Shown here: positions 20,131 through 30,402 of the stretch, in pieces
Numbering within the stretch: position 1 is the first letter of the stretch
Layout: each line of letters begins with the position of its first letter
Source: Prevotella sp. UBA2456
Lineage (GTDB): Bacteria; Bacteroidota; Bacteroidia; Bacteroidales; Bacteroidaceae
Assembly (NCBI GenBank): GCA_002342415.1
Contig: DDPY01000012.1
Location: 1 to 30,835, forward strand
Length of the DNA stretch: 30,835 nucleotides
Direction of reading: 5' to 3'
Notes under the pieces: model-generated
Told to the model about the DNA's origin: nothing
Databases searched by the model: none
What the model saw: only the letters and a program-made list of their open reading frames with translations
Program-made: the position numbers and the translations under genes

Positions 20131-23082
20131 TCACTGCAACGTAACCGCCATCAGTCCAATGACCACATCGTTAGACACCGCATGGACAGAGAGCGACTGG
20201 AGACTTTTCGACCGGTCTAATGGCATCCGCAACATTGTTGCAGCCCCACCGGGAATCTCACCACCGTCAGCGCCCTTGGGTCCCATCTCGCCACCTTGAG
20301 CGTTGGCAAAAGGCAGACGCAACGCCTTACCCAGGTCACGGCTGACCGTTCCTGTACTGAAACTCACCCGATAGGGACGCGGCTGGGTGGCATAGAAGGC
20401 TTTACCGTCTACAAAGTAGTCGCGCTCAATGGGGCACCAGTTGTCGGGGTTCACCAGATGGAGCGTATCGGCAGTGCCGTCCTTGTAATGAGCTATTACC
20501 AGACCGTTATCAATGCGGCTCTGCATGTGATTCGTCGAGCCTGCCATCAGCAGCCATGCCTGCGAAGCTTTGCCACTCATGGGGACAGCAAGAGAATCAG
20601 GATAGTTGTCCCACAGCGACACAAAAGCGATGTTTGGACCCTTTGAATAAGTTCTGAACGGCACACCCGTCACCACAAACTCATCGCCCACTATCAGCGA
20701 GCGGAACACGGAGTCGTTGATGTCGGGAGTATAGGTCGGATGGCACCACTCCCCTACTCCTTGCACAGGAATCTGTAGTGTCGTATAGGGCGGACGGGGC
20801 GACAGGTATTCATTCCGGAAAATGTCTGTCACACTGGCATTCAGACTGCGACGGATATTCTGTTTGCGGAACTTGTCGTGGAAGGTGGGTTCATCCTGTA
20901 CAACCTCCACTCCAGATGATGAATATCCGCTTTGACTATAACTGTCAACATAGCGCACTTCGGGCAGCACCACCGGCACTTTGACACGAATCACCTGATG
21001 GACGGCATCGCTGCCTTCCACATCCCGATACTGTCCCATGCCCAGGTTCTGGCGAATGACTATCTTCTGTCGTTGGGCAAGATGCTGTGTCACTTCATAC
21101 ACTGCCTCATTGCCGATACGCTGATAGCGGTATTGCAGATAGGGAGTTCGCACCGAGGCCGAATCCCATGCCTCGGGGAATCCCGGACGGATGACGCAGC
21201 GTCCTTGCAGCGCATCGGGCTGAATGCCGAAGAGCCCTTGGATAAGGGTACGGGCCGAGATGCCTATACAGTCGCCGAAGTCGCGATAGCACTCGCCGCG
21301 GGCTGCGTCATACTGGCTCACCTGTCCGAAGTTGGCGGGCGACTGACCGTAATACATCTGGTCCATGATGTTTGCCTTCATCAGCCGGAAGCCTTCTTCC
21401 GAGCACCCTGCCTCGAAATAGGCCAGCGCGGTGTGCATCACCTCGGCAGCCGCCACATTGTTGATGCTCCACGAATACGGCATCCAGTTGGAGGTAGAGA
21501 TGGTATTCAGGCCAGTACCCTCCACAGCAATATGCGGAATCTCCCTGTCCACATAGCGTGTAGCCCAATAGGCCTGTTCGGGCGAGCAGGCACCGCAGTC
21601 TATCGGTGTATAGATGCTCCACACCGCAGCCTGCTCATGCAGGCGCTTCAGCCCCATCAGGTCTTGATATTCGGCCCAGTGACGCTTGTCTTTGAGCCAC
21701 AGTCTCTCGTTCATTGCCTCAAGGATGGCGTTGGCCTCAGCCTGATAGGGAGCAGCGTTCTCGCCAATCAGGCGGGCAATCCGCGCCGCCAGCAGGTTGG
21801 CACGGTAGTTATAGGCTGAGGAGTGGGTAACGGCACCTCCGCTATAATAGAGCGCATCCGAAGCCCAGATACAGCAGTAGGCATCATAGAGATGGTCGCC
21901 GTCGGGGTCGAAGTTGCGCTTCTCCCATTCCAGATGGCTCTGCAGCACGGGCCACATCTTGCGCAGATAGGCAGGATTGGCATCATACTGGAAGTGCCAC
22001 AACAGCTCGTCCACATAGTTCAAGTTCATGTCGTAATGGTGCATCTGGTTGTCTCGCTCGGGATTCCGGCAGATATAGCCATTACTGTACATCTGCGTCC
22101 CCCACTCCTTGCGGGCACGGGCCAGATGCAGTTTGTCATCCTGAGTCGGATGGGGATATTGGGCTGGTACATTCTTGACCTGACTCTTGGCATAAGCGTC
22201 AAAATGACTCACCGCCCTGTCCGGCCAGCCCAGCACATCCCCCAGATAGCCGGCACGCCAGCCCGCCAAGGGCATACGCCACCCGATGCAGCCGTGCAGC
22301 CATGTCTTGCCGTCCCAGTCGCCATCGGCAGCCACCACCAGTGCACCGCCCAACGTGTTGATATAGGCATCGGGGGTATTGAACTCAATCCGTGAGGCCA
22401 GCAGTCTCATCCCCTCCTCCGCCTCGTCGAAGAGGTTGCGAGCCCGCAGTACACCGCCCGTTCCGTCGCCTTTTGTTCCATCGCCTTTGGCTGTACCACA
22501 GCATGTTGCGACTGAGTCGCAACATACGAAGCACTCATCCTCAAACGTCTGTGACAGCTGCTGCACAGGCTCCTTGCCGTCAGCCTCGAAGGCATCCCTC
22601 GCATCAGCCCCCAGGTCGCCATTACGATGCAGCTTGGGCTGGCGGATACGGCTCACCGTCACCTCCAGTTTCACCTCGCTCCCAAAGCCGCTGGTCTGGA
22701 AGCGCCAGTAGCCCTGCTCATCCTGCAGCGAGGCCACCACCTTCAAGCGGACTACGGCTTTCGGTCCCCATGCACTGTGCCGCACCACATAGCTGCGCAT
22801 GCCGTCCACATAGCGGGCCTCACAATAGTCCGTCTCGTCCAGTTTCACACCATTGATGCGAAACTGCACATTCCGGCAGTTGTTTTTCTTATACACGGCA
22901 AACACCGGACGGTCGCTCGTCTCAATGCGCCAGTCGGTATGACTGCCATACAAGGCACGGGTATATCGGTTCTCTCCGTTCACACACACGAAAGCGCGTC
23001 CCTCAGGACGATAATGCTGGCGCGCATAAGCCATCTCGCACGCCCAAATCAAAAAAAGAATAGATACCATCAGATGCTTCAT
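20131..23082 (-). CDS. Large secreted six-hairpin glycosidase-like protein
   Basis: The protein is about 983 residues when read from the ATG at 23082, which is followed at once by a signal peptide (MVSILFLIWACEMAYA). Translation could also begin four codons later. The N-terminal third is beta-rich. The central part (about 330-650) looks like an (alpha/alpha)6 glycosidase barrel, with MHHYDMNLNYVDELLWHFQYD-like, DGDHLYDAYCCIWASDAL and GTGLNTISTSNWMPYSWSINN segments noted there, as in families that cut glycan side chains. The C-terminal part is beta-rich again. Acidic residues are plentiful but the catalytic ones cannot be assigned. I cannot name a GH family; Bacteroidales DUF4450-type proteins are one possibility. 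It is likely periplasmic or surface exposed. Confidence 0.7.
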   Translation of the reverse strand: MKHLMVSILFLIWACEMAYARQHYRPEGRAFVCVNGENRYTRALYGSHTDWRIETSDRPVFAVYKKNNCRNVQFRINGVKLDETDYCEARYVDGMRSYVVRHSAWGPKAVVRLKVVASLQDEQGYWRFQTSGFGSEVKLEVTVSRIRQPKLHRNGDLGADARDAFEADGKEPVQQLSQTFEDECFVCCDSVATCCGTAKGDGTKGDGTGGVLRARNLFDEAEEGMRLLASRIEFNTPDAYINTLGGALVVAADGDWDGKTWLHGCIGWRMPLAGWRAGYLGDVLGWPDRAVSHFDAYAKSQVKNVPAQYPHPTQDDKLHLARARKEWGTQMYSNGYICRNPERDNQMHHYDMNLNYVDELLWHFQYDANPAYLRKMWPVLQSHLEWEKRNFDPDGDHLYDAYCCIWASDALYYSGGAVTHSSAYNYRANLLAARIARLIGENAAPYQAEANAILEAMNERLWLKDKRHWAEYQDLMGLKRLHEQAAVWSIYTPIDCGACSPEQAYWATRYVDREIPHIAVEGTGLNTISTSNWMPYSWSINNVAAAEVMHTALAYFEAGCSEEGFRLMKANIMDQMYYGQSPANFGQVSQYDAARGECYRDFGDCIGISARTLIQGLFGIQPDALQGRCVIRPGFPEAWDSASVRTPYLQYRYQRIGNEAVYEVTQHLAQRQKIVIRQNLGMGQYRDVEGSDAVHQVIRVKVPVVLPEVRYVDSYSQSGYSSSGVEVVQDEPTFHDKFRKQNIRRSLNASVTDIFRNEYLSPRPPYTTLQIPVQGVGEWCHPTYTPDINDSVFRSLIVGDEFVVTGVPFRTYSKGPNIAFVSLWDNYPDSLAVPMSGKASQAWLLMAGSTNHMQSRIDNGLVIAHYKDGTADTLHLVNPDNWCPIERDYFVDGKAFYATQPRPYRVSFSTGTVSRDLGKALRLPFANAQGGEMGPKGADGGEIPGGAATMLRMPLDRSKSLQSLSVHAVSNDVVIGLMAVTLQ

Positions 23083-23086
23083 GCCG

Positions 23087-23118
23087 CAAAAGTACACATT
23101 TCTTCGGAAATGACCAAA
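23087..23118 (-). promoter_or_regulatory. Promoter of the glycosidase-like gene
   Basis: On the minus strand TTTG (23118-23115), a 20-bp spacer and TACTTTTG (23094-23087) form a full Bacteroidota promoter. The first ATG of the gene is only 4 bp beyond the -7 box, so the message would be leaderless or translation would use the second ATG at 23070. Confidence 0.75.
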
Positions 23119-23132
23119 CAACTGGGCATAAA

Positions 23133-23267
23133 TAAAAAAATCGAATGTCGTCACGACATCCGATTCCTAAAACAAACTACTTAAAAACTAATCTACTAAA
23201 ACAAATCAAAAAAATATTTCTTTTTTGCTAAATTCTAATATCATGTTGTCAGGCCTTTAACCTTTTG
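23133..23267 (-). ncRNA. Candidate small RNA between groEL and the glycosidase-like gene
   Basis: A minus-strand -7 element TATCTTTG (23281-23274) predicts a start near 23267. About 100 nt downstream a strong terminator ends the unit: ATCGGATGTCG (23164-23154) pairs with CGACATTCGAT (23150-23140) over 11 bp (one G-U) with loop TGA, followed by seven T. The body is U-rich with repeated GTTTTAG/AGTTTTTAAGTAG words and only a 12-codon frame. The unit is self-contained and separate from both neighbours, so a roughly 130-nt small RNA is the simplest reading. Confidence 0.55.
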
Positions 23268-23273
23268 ACGATG

Positions 23274-23281
23274 CAAAGATA
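23274..23281 (-). promoter_or_regulatory. -7 element of the candidate small RNA
   Basis: The minus strand reads TATCTTTGCATCG. A CTTG at the position expected for the -33 box (23305-23302) is one mismatch from TTTG. Confidence 0.55.
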
Positions 23282-23348
23282 GGAACTTTTTAGACATAAT
23301 GCAAGTTTTTGGGGGTAAAATCGAACATCTTTTTGATTTAAATCAAGA

Positions 23349-23376
23349 AGGTGTCAGCCTTTTGGGGCCGACACCT
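23349..23376 (-). terminator. Terminator of groESL
   Basis: AGGTGTC-GCC arms (23376-23368 with 23359-23349 on the minus strand) pair over about 10 bp with one mismatch. They lie 30 bp after the groEL stop. The T-run is stronger on the plus-strand side, so the element might work in both directions. Confidence 0.6.
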
Positions 23377-23405
23377 ACTTTTTTGACATCTCGATGTTAC
23401 AATTC

Positions 23406-25037
23406 TTACATCATACCGCCCATTCCGGGAGCGCCACCCATCGGCATGGCGGGTTCCTTCTCAGGCTTGTCGCAGATGAGGCACTCGGTGGTGAGGAACA
23501 TACCGGCAATAGAGGCGGCATTCTCCAGAGCCACGCGGGCTACCTTGGCAGGGTCGATGACACCAGCCTCGCGCAGGTCCTCATACTTGTCCAGACGGGC
23601 GTTATAACCGAAGTCGCCCTTGCCCTCACGTACTTTCTGTACCACTACGGCACCTTCCTCGCCAGCGTTGCTGACAATCTGGCGCAGAGGCTCCTCAATG
23701 GCGCGGCAGATGATGTTGATACCGGTCTGCTCGTCGGCATTGTCGCCCTTCAGGTTGGCCAGAGCCTCCTGAGCGCGGATATAGGTTGTGCCACCACCGG
23801 CAACAACACCTTCCTCGATGGCTGCACGGGTAGCGCAGAGGGCGTCGTCCACGCGGTCCTTCTTCTCCTTCATCTCCACCTCGCTGTTGGCACCGACATA
23901 GAGCACTGCCACACCGCCTGCCAATTTGGCAAGACGCTCCTGCAGCTTCTCCTTGTCATAGGAAGAGGTAGTAATCTCAATCTCCTTCTTAATCTGGGCG
24001 ATACGGTCCTGAATGGCCTGCTTGTCGCCTGCGCCGTTGACGATAGTGGTATTGTCCTTCGATACGGTCACCTTGTCACAGGTTCCCAGCATCTCCAGCG
24101 TAGCCTGCTCCAACTTCAGGCCCTTCTCCTCGCTGATGACGACACCACCGGTCAGGGTAGCGATATCCTCGAGCATGGCCTTACGACGGTCGCCAAAGCC
24201 AGGAGCCTTGACAGCACAGATCTTCAGACCGCCACGCAGACGGTTGACAACGAGTGTGGTCAGTGCCTCAGAGTCTACGTCCTCAGCAATCACCAACAGA
24301 GGACGGCCGCTCTCGGCAGCAGGCTGCAGGATGGGCAGGAAGTCCTTGATGTTCGATATCTTCTTGTCGTAGATAAGGATATAGGGATTCTCCATCACGC
24401 ACTCCATCTTCTCTGAGTCGGTGACAAAGTAGCCTGAGAGGTAGCCACGGTCGAACTGCATACCCTCGACCACACCGATGTGAGTATCGCGGCTCTTCGA
24501 CTCCTCGATGGTGATCACACCGTCTTTCGACACCTTGCGCATTGCATCGGCCAGCAGTTTGCCAATCTCCTCGTCGTTGTTGGCACTGACGGTAGCCACC
24601 TGCTCAATCTTGTCGTAGTTGTCGTCTACCTTCTCAGCGTTAGCCTTGATGTGGTCTACAACGGCCTTGACAGCCTTGTCGATACCACGCTTCAGGTCCA
24701 TGGGGTTGGCACCGGCGGTGACATTCTTCAGACCCTCGGTCACGATGGCCTGGGTCAGGATGGTAGCAGTGGTCGTACCGTCACCGGCATCATCGCCAGT
24801 CTTCGAGGCCACGCTCTTCACCAGCTGGGCACCGGTATTCTCAAACTTGTCCTCCAGTTCAATCTCCTTGGCTACGGTCACACCGTCCTTGGTAATCTGC
24901 GGAGCACCAAACTTCTTCTCAATCACTACGTTGCGTCCCTTCGGACCCAGCGTTACCTTTACTGCGTTTGCCAACTGATCGACACCGTTCTTCAACAGGT
25001 CACGAGCCTCAATATTGAATTTAATATCTTTTGCCAT
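23406..25037 (-). CDS. groEL: Chaperonin GroEL (Hsp60)
   Basis: The 543-residue protein is the large subunit of the GroEL/ES folding chamber in the cytoplasm. The ATP site reads VTLGPKGRNVVIEKKFGAPQITKDGVTVA around residues 28-58, with GDGTTTATIL at about 86-95. The apical domain carries MQFDRGYLSGYF, followed by the AAIEEGVVAGGGT signature near 400 and the typical GGM-rich tail (GGAPGMGGMM). Length and motifs are fully standard. It follows groES by 28 bp and forms one operon with it. This housekeeping chaperonin is distinct from the accessory Hsp70 cluster at 5296-12659. Confidence 0.98.
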   Translation of the reverse strand: MAKDIKFNIEARDLLKNGVDQLANAVKVTLGPKGRNVVIEKKFGAPQITKDGVTVAKEIELEDKFENTGAQLVKSVASKTGDDAGDGTTTATILTQAIVTEGLKNVTAGANPMDLKRGIDKAVKAVVDHIKANAEKVDDNYDKIEQVATVSANNDEEIGKLLADAMRKVSKDGVITIEESKSRDTHIGVVEGMQFDRGYLSGYFVTDSEKMECVMENPYILIYDKKISNIKDFLPILQPAAESGRPLLVIAEDVDSEALTTLVVNRLRGGLKICAVKAPGFGDRRKAMLEDIATLTGGVVISEEKGLKLEQATLEMLGTCDKVTVSKDNTTIVNGAGDKQAIQDRIAQIKKEIEITTSSYDKEKLQERLAKLAGGVAVLYVGANSEVEMKEKKDRVDDALCATRAAIEEGVVAGGGTTYIRAQEALANLKGDNADEQTGINIICRAIEEPLRQIVSNAGEEGAVVVQKVREGKGDFGYNARLDKYEDLREAGVIDPAKVARVALENAASIAGMFLTTECLICDKPEKEPAMPMGGAPGMGGMM

Positions 25038-25065
25038 AATATTTCCTTTTTACTTTTTTACCTTT

Positions 25066-25338
25066 TTATTTTTCAATAATCGCGAGCACGTCGCTCTGGC
25101 GCATCATCAGATACTTCTCGCCCTCGAACTCCAGCTCTGTGCCACTATATTTGCCATAGAGCACTTCGTCGCCAGCCTTCAGTACCATCTCTTCGTCCTT
25201 CGTACCCTGACCGACAGCCTTGATAGTGCCATGCAGGGGTTTCTCTTTTGCAGTGTCAGGAATGATAATTCCACCAATTTTCTCTTCTGCCGGTGCGGGC
25301 AATACCAGCACGCGGTCGCCTAATGGTTTAATGTTCAT
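25066..25338 (-). CDS. groES: Co-chaperonin GroES (Hsp10)
   Basis: The 90-residue protein begins MNIKPLGDRVLVLPAPAEEK and has the mobile-loop motif GGIIIPDTAKEKP that contacts GroEL, then the VLYGKYSGTE beta-barrel segment. It caps the GroEL chamber. The frame is open far upstream to 25809, but the ATG at 25338 gives the normal GroES N-terminus and the upstream part overlaps sppA. A sigma-54-like element lies about 60 bp upstream. Confidence 0.97.
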   Translation of the reverse strand: MNIKPLGDRVLVLPAPAEEKIGGIIIPDTAKEKPLHGTIKAVGQGTKDEEMVLKAGDEVLYGKYSGTELEFEGEKYLMMRQSDVLAIIEK

Positions 25339-25396
25339 AACTAATCTTATTTTATATTTAACATACAATATTATATTTTTTCTTTGCCCTCTTCTA

Positions 25397-25412
25397 TGCC
25401 AAAACCGTGCCA
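25397..25412 (-). promoter_or_regulatory. Sigma-54-like -24/-12 promoter for groESL
   Basis: The minus strand reads TGGCACGGTTTTGGCA, matching the RpoN consensus TGGCACG-N4-TTGCA at all but one base with exact GG/GC spacing. Transcription would start near 25386, about 48 nt before groES. Two further TGCCAAA/TTTGGCA words nearby (25409-25415 and 25430-25436 region) form a dyad. No TAnnTTTG element was found for groES. Confidence 0.55.
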
Positions 25413-25446
25413 AATCCGACAAACTGACACTTTGGCAGTCATAGAA

Positions 25447-25478
25447 TTTGGAAAAATGAAGAAAAAACACTACCTTTG
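25447..25478 (+). promoter_or_regulatory. Promoter of the sppA-lpxK-pnp-thiL operon
   Basis: TTTG at 25447-25450, a 20-bp spacer and TACCTTTG at 25471-25478 match the Bacteroidota consensus exactly. The start would be near 25484, about 33 nt ahead of the sppA ATG. Confidence 0.82.
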
Positions 25479-25516
25479 CAGCCATGAATACAATAATCAA
25501 ATAATTACCTATCAAT

Positions 25517-27289
25517 ATGAAAGACTTTCTGAAATACGTATTGGCCACCATCACAGGCATCGTCCTGCTGACGGTGATTATGGGCATTCTGTCTGTTATT
25601 TCTATGGTGGGCATGGTAGCATCCTCTACCAGCAGCACCAAGGTTGAAGACGAGTCTGTGTTTGCGCTGACACTCTCGGGACAGCTTGAAGAGCGCGTCG
25701 AGGACAACCCCTTGAGCATGCTTACCGGCCAGGTGAGCGAGCAGATAGGGCTGGAAAACATACTGAACGCCATCCAGAAGGCCAAGGAGAACGAGAACAT
25801 CAAGGGCATCTATCTGGAGGCTGGCCTGTTCAGTGCCGACTCCCCCGCCTCGGCTCATGCACTACGCGAGGCGCTGATTGACTTCAAGAAGGCAGGCAAG
25901 TGGATAGTGGCATACGCCGACACCTACACCCAGACCACCTATTACATCTGCAGTGTCGCCGACAAGGTCTACCTCAATCCACAAGGCATGATCGACTGGC
26001 ACGGCATGGCCGCCACTCCCATCTTCGTCAAGGATTTCCTGGCCAAGTTTGGGGTCAAGGTACAGCTCTGCAAGGTGGGCAAGTATAAGAGTGCTCCCGA
26101 GATGCTGACCGCCGACGGCATGAGCGAGCCCAACCGCGAGCAGGTCACCGCATACATGACCGGCATCTGGAAAGTCATGCTTCAGGAGGTTTCCACCAGC
26201 CGCAAGATTCCCGTCGACTCGCTCAATGCCTATGCCGACCGGTTCGTCACCCTCGCCAACCAGCCCGACTACCTCAAGATGAAGCTCGTCGACAAGCTGC
26301 TCTACACCAACGAGGTGAAGGCTGAGGTGAAGAAGCTGCTCAAGCTCGATGCCAAGGACGACATCCCACAGCTCACCCTCACCGATATGGAGAAAGTAAA
26401 AGGAAATAAGAAAGAGGGCGACCAGATTGCCGTCTACTATGCCTATGGCGACATCGTAGACTCCGAGACGGGCAGTGCCACCCAACAGGGAAGCAGCATT
26501 GTGGCCACAAAGGTCTGCAAAGACCTGGAGCGCCTCACCAACGACGACGATGTCAAGGCCGTCGTCCTGCGCGTCAACTCACCCGGCGGCTCAGCCTATG
26601 CCTCCGAACAGATATGGCACTCCGTCATGGAGCTGAAGGCCAAGAAGCCCGTCGTCGTCTCTATGGGCGGCTATGCTGCCTCCGGAGGCTACTACATCAG
26701 TTGCGCTGCCAACCATATCGTTGCCGAGCCTACCACCATCACCGGCAGCATCGGCATCTTCGGCATGTTCCCCGATGTCAGCGGACTGCTCACCGAGAAG
26801 CTGGGCATCAAGTTCGACGAAGTGAAGACCAACAAGCATGCCGCCTTCGGCACTGCGGCACGCCCCTTCAATGCCGAGGAGATGGCACTGCTTGAACAGT
26901 ATATCGGTCGCGGCTATGAGCTCTTCCGCAAGCGTGTGGCCGACGGGCGCAAGCTGTCTGTCGAGGCTGTCGAGGCTATTGCACAGGGACGCGTCTGGCT
27001 CGCCAACGATGCCCTGAGCATCAAGCTGGTCGACGAGATTGGCGGTTTGGACAAAGCCATCGAGAAAGCGGCCAAACTGGCCAAGCTCAGCGAATATCAT
27101 GCCACCAGCTATCCTGAGCCCGCCGACTGGCTCCAGTCGCTGCTCGACAGCAAGAACGAGGAGAACTATCTCGATGCAAAGCTGCGCGCCACCCTGGGAG
27201 AATACTACCAGCCCTTCAGCTACATCAAGAACATTCATCGGCAGAATGCCATCCAGGCACGACTGCCCTATTACCTTATTATAAAATAA
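25517..27289 (+). CDS. sppA: Signal peptide peptidase SppA, 67-kDa type
   Basis: The 590-residue inner-membrane serine protease degrades signal peptides after their release from preproteins. One N-terminal transmembrane helix (YVLATITGIVLLTVIMGIL) is followed by two tandem S49 domains. The first carries the general-base Lys in GKYKSAPEML (about residue 191), the second the nucleophile Ser in NSPGGSAYASEQ (about 359). That split Ser/Lys dyad is typical of the long E. coli-type SppA. The GSIGIFGMFPD segment also fits. It has its own consensus promoter and ends 6 bp before lpxK. Confidence 0.95.
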   Translation: MKDFLKYVLATITGIVLLTVIMGILSVISMVGMVASSTSSTKVEDESVFALTLSGQLEERVEDNPLSMLTGQVSEQIGLENILNAIQKAKENENIKGIYLEAGLFSADSPASAHALREALIDFKKAGKWIVAYADTYTQTTYYICSVADKVYLNPQGMIDWHGMAATPIFVKDFLAKFGVKVQLCKVGKYKSAPEMLTADGMSEPNREQVTAYMTGIWKVMLQEVSTSRKIPVDSLNAYADRFVTLANQPDYLKMKLVDKLLYTNEVKAEVKKLLKLDAKDDIPQLTLTDMEKVKGNKKEGDQIAVYYAYGDIVDSETGSATQQGSSIVATKVCKDLERLTNDDDVKAVVLRVNSPGGSAYASEQIWHSVMELKAKKPVVVSMGGYAASGGYYISCAANHIVAEPTTITGSIGIFGMFPDVSGLLTEKLGIKFDEVKTNKHAAFGTAARPFNAEEMALLEQYIGRGYELFRKRVADGRKLSVEAVEAIAQGRVWLANDALSIKLVDEIGGLDKAIEKAAKLAKLSEYHATSYPEPADWLQSLLDSKNEENYLDAKLRATLGEYYQPFSYIKNIHRQNAIQARLPYYLIIK

Positions 27290-27295
27290 AGGACT

Positions 27296-28462
27296 ATGGA
27301 GGGTGATTTCATCAGAATCAACAAGTGGCTGTTACCGTTTAGCTGGATCTACGGCCTTGTCGTCAAAGCCAGAAACCTCCTCTTCGAGATGGGCATTCTG
27401 AAGAGTCGCTCGTTCACCATACCTATTATTGCTGTAGGCAACATCACCGTCGGAGGCTCTGGCAAGACACCCCATGTCGAATATCTCGCCCAACTGTTGA
27501 AAGACCAGTTCCGCGTGGCCGTACTCAGTCGGGGATACAAGCGCAAGAGCAAGGGTTTTCGCATCGCCACTTCCGACATCACCATGCCCGAGATTGGCGA
27601 CGAGCCCTACCAGATGAAGCAGAAGTTCAAGGATGTCACGGTGGCGGTCGATAAAAACCGCTGTCATGCCATCGACCAGCTCATGGAACTCGACAAGCAG
27701 CTGAATGTCATCCTGCTCGACGATGCCTTTCAGCACCGCTATGTCAAGCCCGGCATCAATATCCTGCTCGTCGACTACCACCGGCTCATCATCTACGACA
27801 AACTGTTGCCGGCAGGACGCCTGCGCGAGCCTCTGAACGGCAAGAACCGTGCCGACATCGTCATCGTCACCAAGTGCCCGCACGACCTCAAGCCCATGGA
27901 GTATCGCGTCATCACCAAGGCGATGAACCTCTATCCCTACCAGCAGCTGTACTTTACCACGCTGGTCTACGACGAGCTGAAGCCTGTCTTCCCCGAAGGC
28001 CGCCAGCCACTGCCGCTGTCACAGCTCGACACCACGCAGACGCTCCTGCTCACAGGCATCGCCTCGCCCGAGCAGTTGCGCTACGACCTCTCGCCGCTGA
28101 CCCACCTCACACCACTCGCCTTCAGCGACCACCATCAGTTCCGCAAGAAGGACATCCAGCTCATCAATGATACCTTCGAGGCGATGCCGTCGCCCAAGTG
28201 CATCATCACCACCGAGAAGGATGTCACCCGACTGCTCCATGTCGAAGGTCTCAGCGATGCCGTGCGTCAGCATCTCTATGTACTGCCTGTCCACATACAG
28301 TTTATGCTCGAACAGGAAGAAACGTTTAACAATTATATTATCGGCTATGTACGCAAAAATTCAAGAAACAGCATCCTGGCTAAAAGGAAAAATGACAACC
28401 AGTCCCAAGACTGCCATCATTCTGGGGACAGGCCTCGGACAATTAGCTTCCGAGATAACTGA
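27296..28462 (+). CDS. lpxK: Tetraacyldisaccharide 4'-kinase
   Basis: The 388-residue membrane-associated kinase phosphorylates the 4' position of the lipid A disaccharide. The N-terminal anchor helix (WLLPFSWIYGLVVKARN) precedes the Walker A loop NITVGGSGKTPHVEYL near residues 44-59. The LSRGYKRKSKGF, GDEPYQMKQKF and LLDDAFQHRYVKP motifs are all diagnostic of LpxK. The conserved SDHHQF stretch is present in the C-terminal half. The last 38 codons overlap the start of the pnp gene by 116 bp in another frame. The tail after KNSRNS looks like a readthrough of pnp sequence rather than conserved LpxK. Confidence 0.95.
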   Translation: MEGDFIRINKWLLPFSWIYGLVVKARNLLFEMGILKSRSFTIPIIAVGNITVGGSGKTPHVEYLAQLLKDQFRVAVLSRGYKRKSKGFRIATSDITMPEIGDEPYQMKQKFKDVTVAVDKNRCHAIDQLMELDKQLNVILLDDAFQHRYVKPGINILLVDYHRLIIYDKLLPAGRLREPLNGKNRADIVIVTKCPHDLKPMEYRVITKAMNLYPYQQLYFTTLVYDELKPVFPEGRQPLPLSQLDTTQTLLLTGIASPEQLRYDLSPLTHLTPLAFSDHHQFRKKDIQLINDTFEAMPSPKCIITTEKDVTRLLHVEGLSDAVRQHLYVLPVHIQFMLEQEETFNNYIIGYVRKNSRNSILAKRKNDNQSQDCHHSGDRPRTISFRDN

Positions 28463-29209
28463 CAAGACGGAGTTCCCCTATAGTGAGATACCCAACTTCC
28501 CCGTGTCCACCGTCGAGGGACACTCCGGCAAGCTCATCCTCGGCAAGCTCGGAGGCATCGACATCCTGGCCATGCAGGGACGCTTCCACTATTATGAGGG
28601 CTACTCCATGAAGGAGGTCACCTTCCCTGTGCGCGTCATGTATGAGCTCGGCATCCGCACACTCTATGTCTCCAATGCCGCCGGAGGCATGAACCCTGCC
28701 TTCAGAATCGGCGACTTGATGATCATCACCGACCATATCAACTTCTTCCCCGAGCATCCACTACGCGGCAAGAACTTCCCCACCGGGCCGCGCTTCCCCG
28801 ACATGCACGAGACCTACGACCTCAGCCTGATCAAGGAAGCTACCGACATCGCACGCGAGAAGAAGATACGCATCACCTACGGTGTCTATGTCGGTGTCTC
28901 AGGACCCACCTTCGAGACACCTGCCGAATACAAGATGTATCGCATGATGGGCGGCGACGCAGTAGGCATGTCTACCGTTCCCGAGGTCATCGTAGCCCAC
29001 CACTGCGGCATCCGCACCTTCGGCATCTCCGTCATCACAGACCTCGGCGGCTTCGACCAGCCCGTAGAGGTGAGCCACGAGGAAGTGCAGGAAGCCGCCA
29101 ACAAGGCACAGCCCTTCATGACAGAAATCATGCGCGAGATGATAGTGCGCTCCGACCGCATCGAGAGTACGCAGCAAGAGAAGTTTAACACCGATCACCC
29201 CACAGAGCA

Positions 29210-29219
<10 letters not shown>
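28347..29219 (+). CDS. punA: Purine nucleoside phosphorylase, trimeric PNP/MTAP type
   Basis: The 290-residue cytoplasmic enzyme splits inosine and guanosine with phosphate to the free base and ribose-1-phosphate. Motifs are ILGTGLGQLA (phosphate loop), MQGRFHYYEGY, SNAAGGMNP, GVSGPTFETPAEYKM and VGMSTVPEVIVA, in the normal PNP order. The start at 28347 gives MYAKIQETASWLKGK, a usual N-terminus for this family. A second ATG at 28392 is less likely. The gene overlaps the end of lpxK by 116 bp and the start of thiL by 10 bp, so the operon is translationally compact. Confidence 0.92.
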
Positions 29220-30322
<1,103 letters not shown>

Positions 30323-30370
30323 GCCGAAACAAGTGAGCAAAAGAGCAAAACAACACTTTTTCTGAAAATA

Positions 30371-30402
30371 ATCCGCCAAAAGTTTGGCGGATTCATTTTT
30401 TC
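30371..30402 (+). terminator. Terminator of the sppA-lpxK-pnp-thiL operon
   Basis: ATCCGCCAAA (30371-30380) and TTTGGCGGAT (30383-30392) are perfectly complementary, followed by TCATTTTTTCTT. The right arm supplies the -33 box of the tRNA promoter. Confidence 0.8.

Noticed and set aside
25339..25809. Upstream extension of the groES frame to 247 codons
   Set aside because: GroES homology starts at the ATG at 25338. The extension overlaps the sppA start and its promoter.
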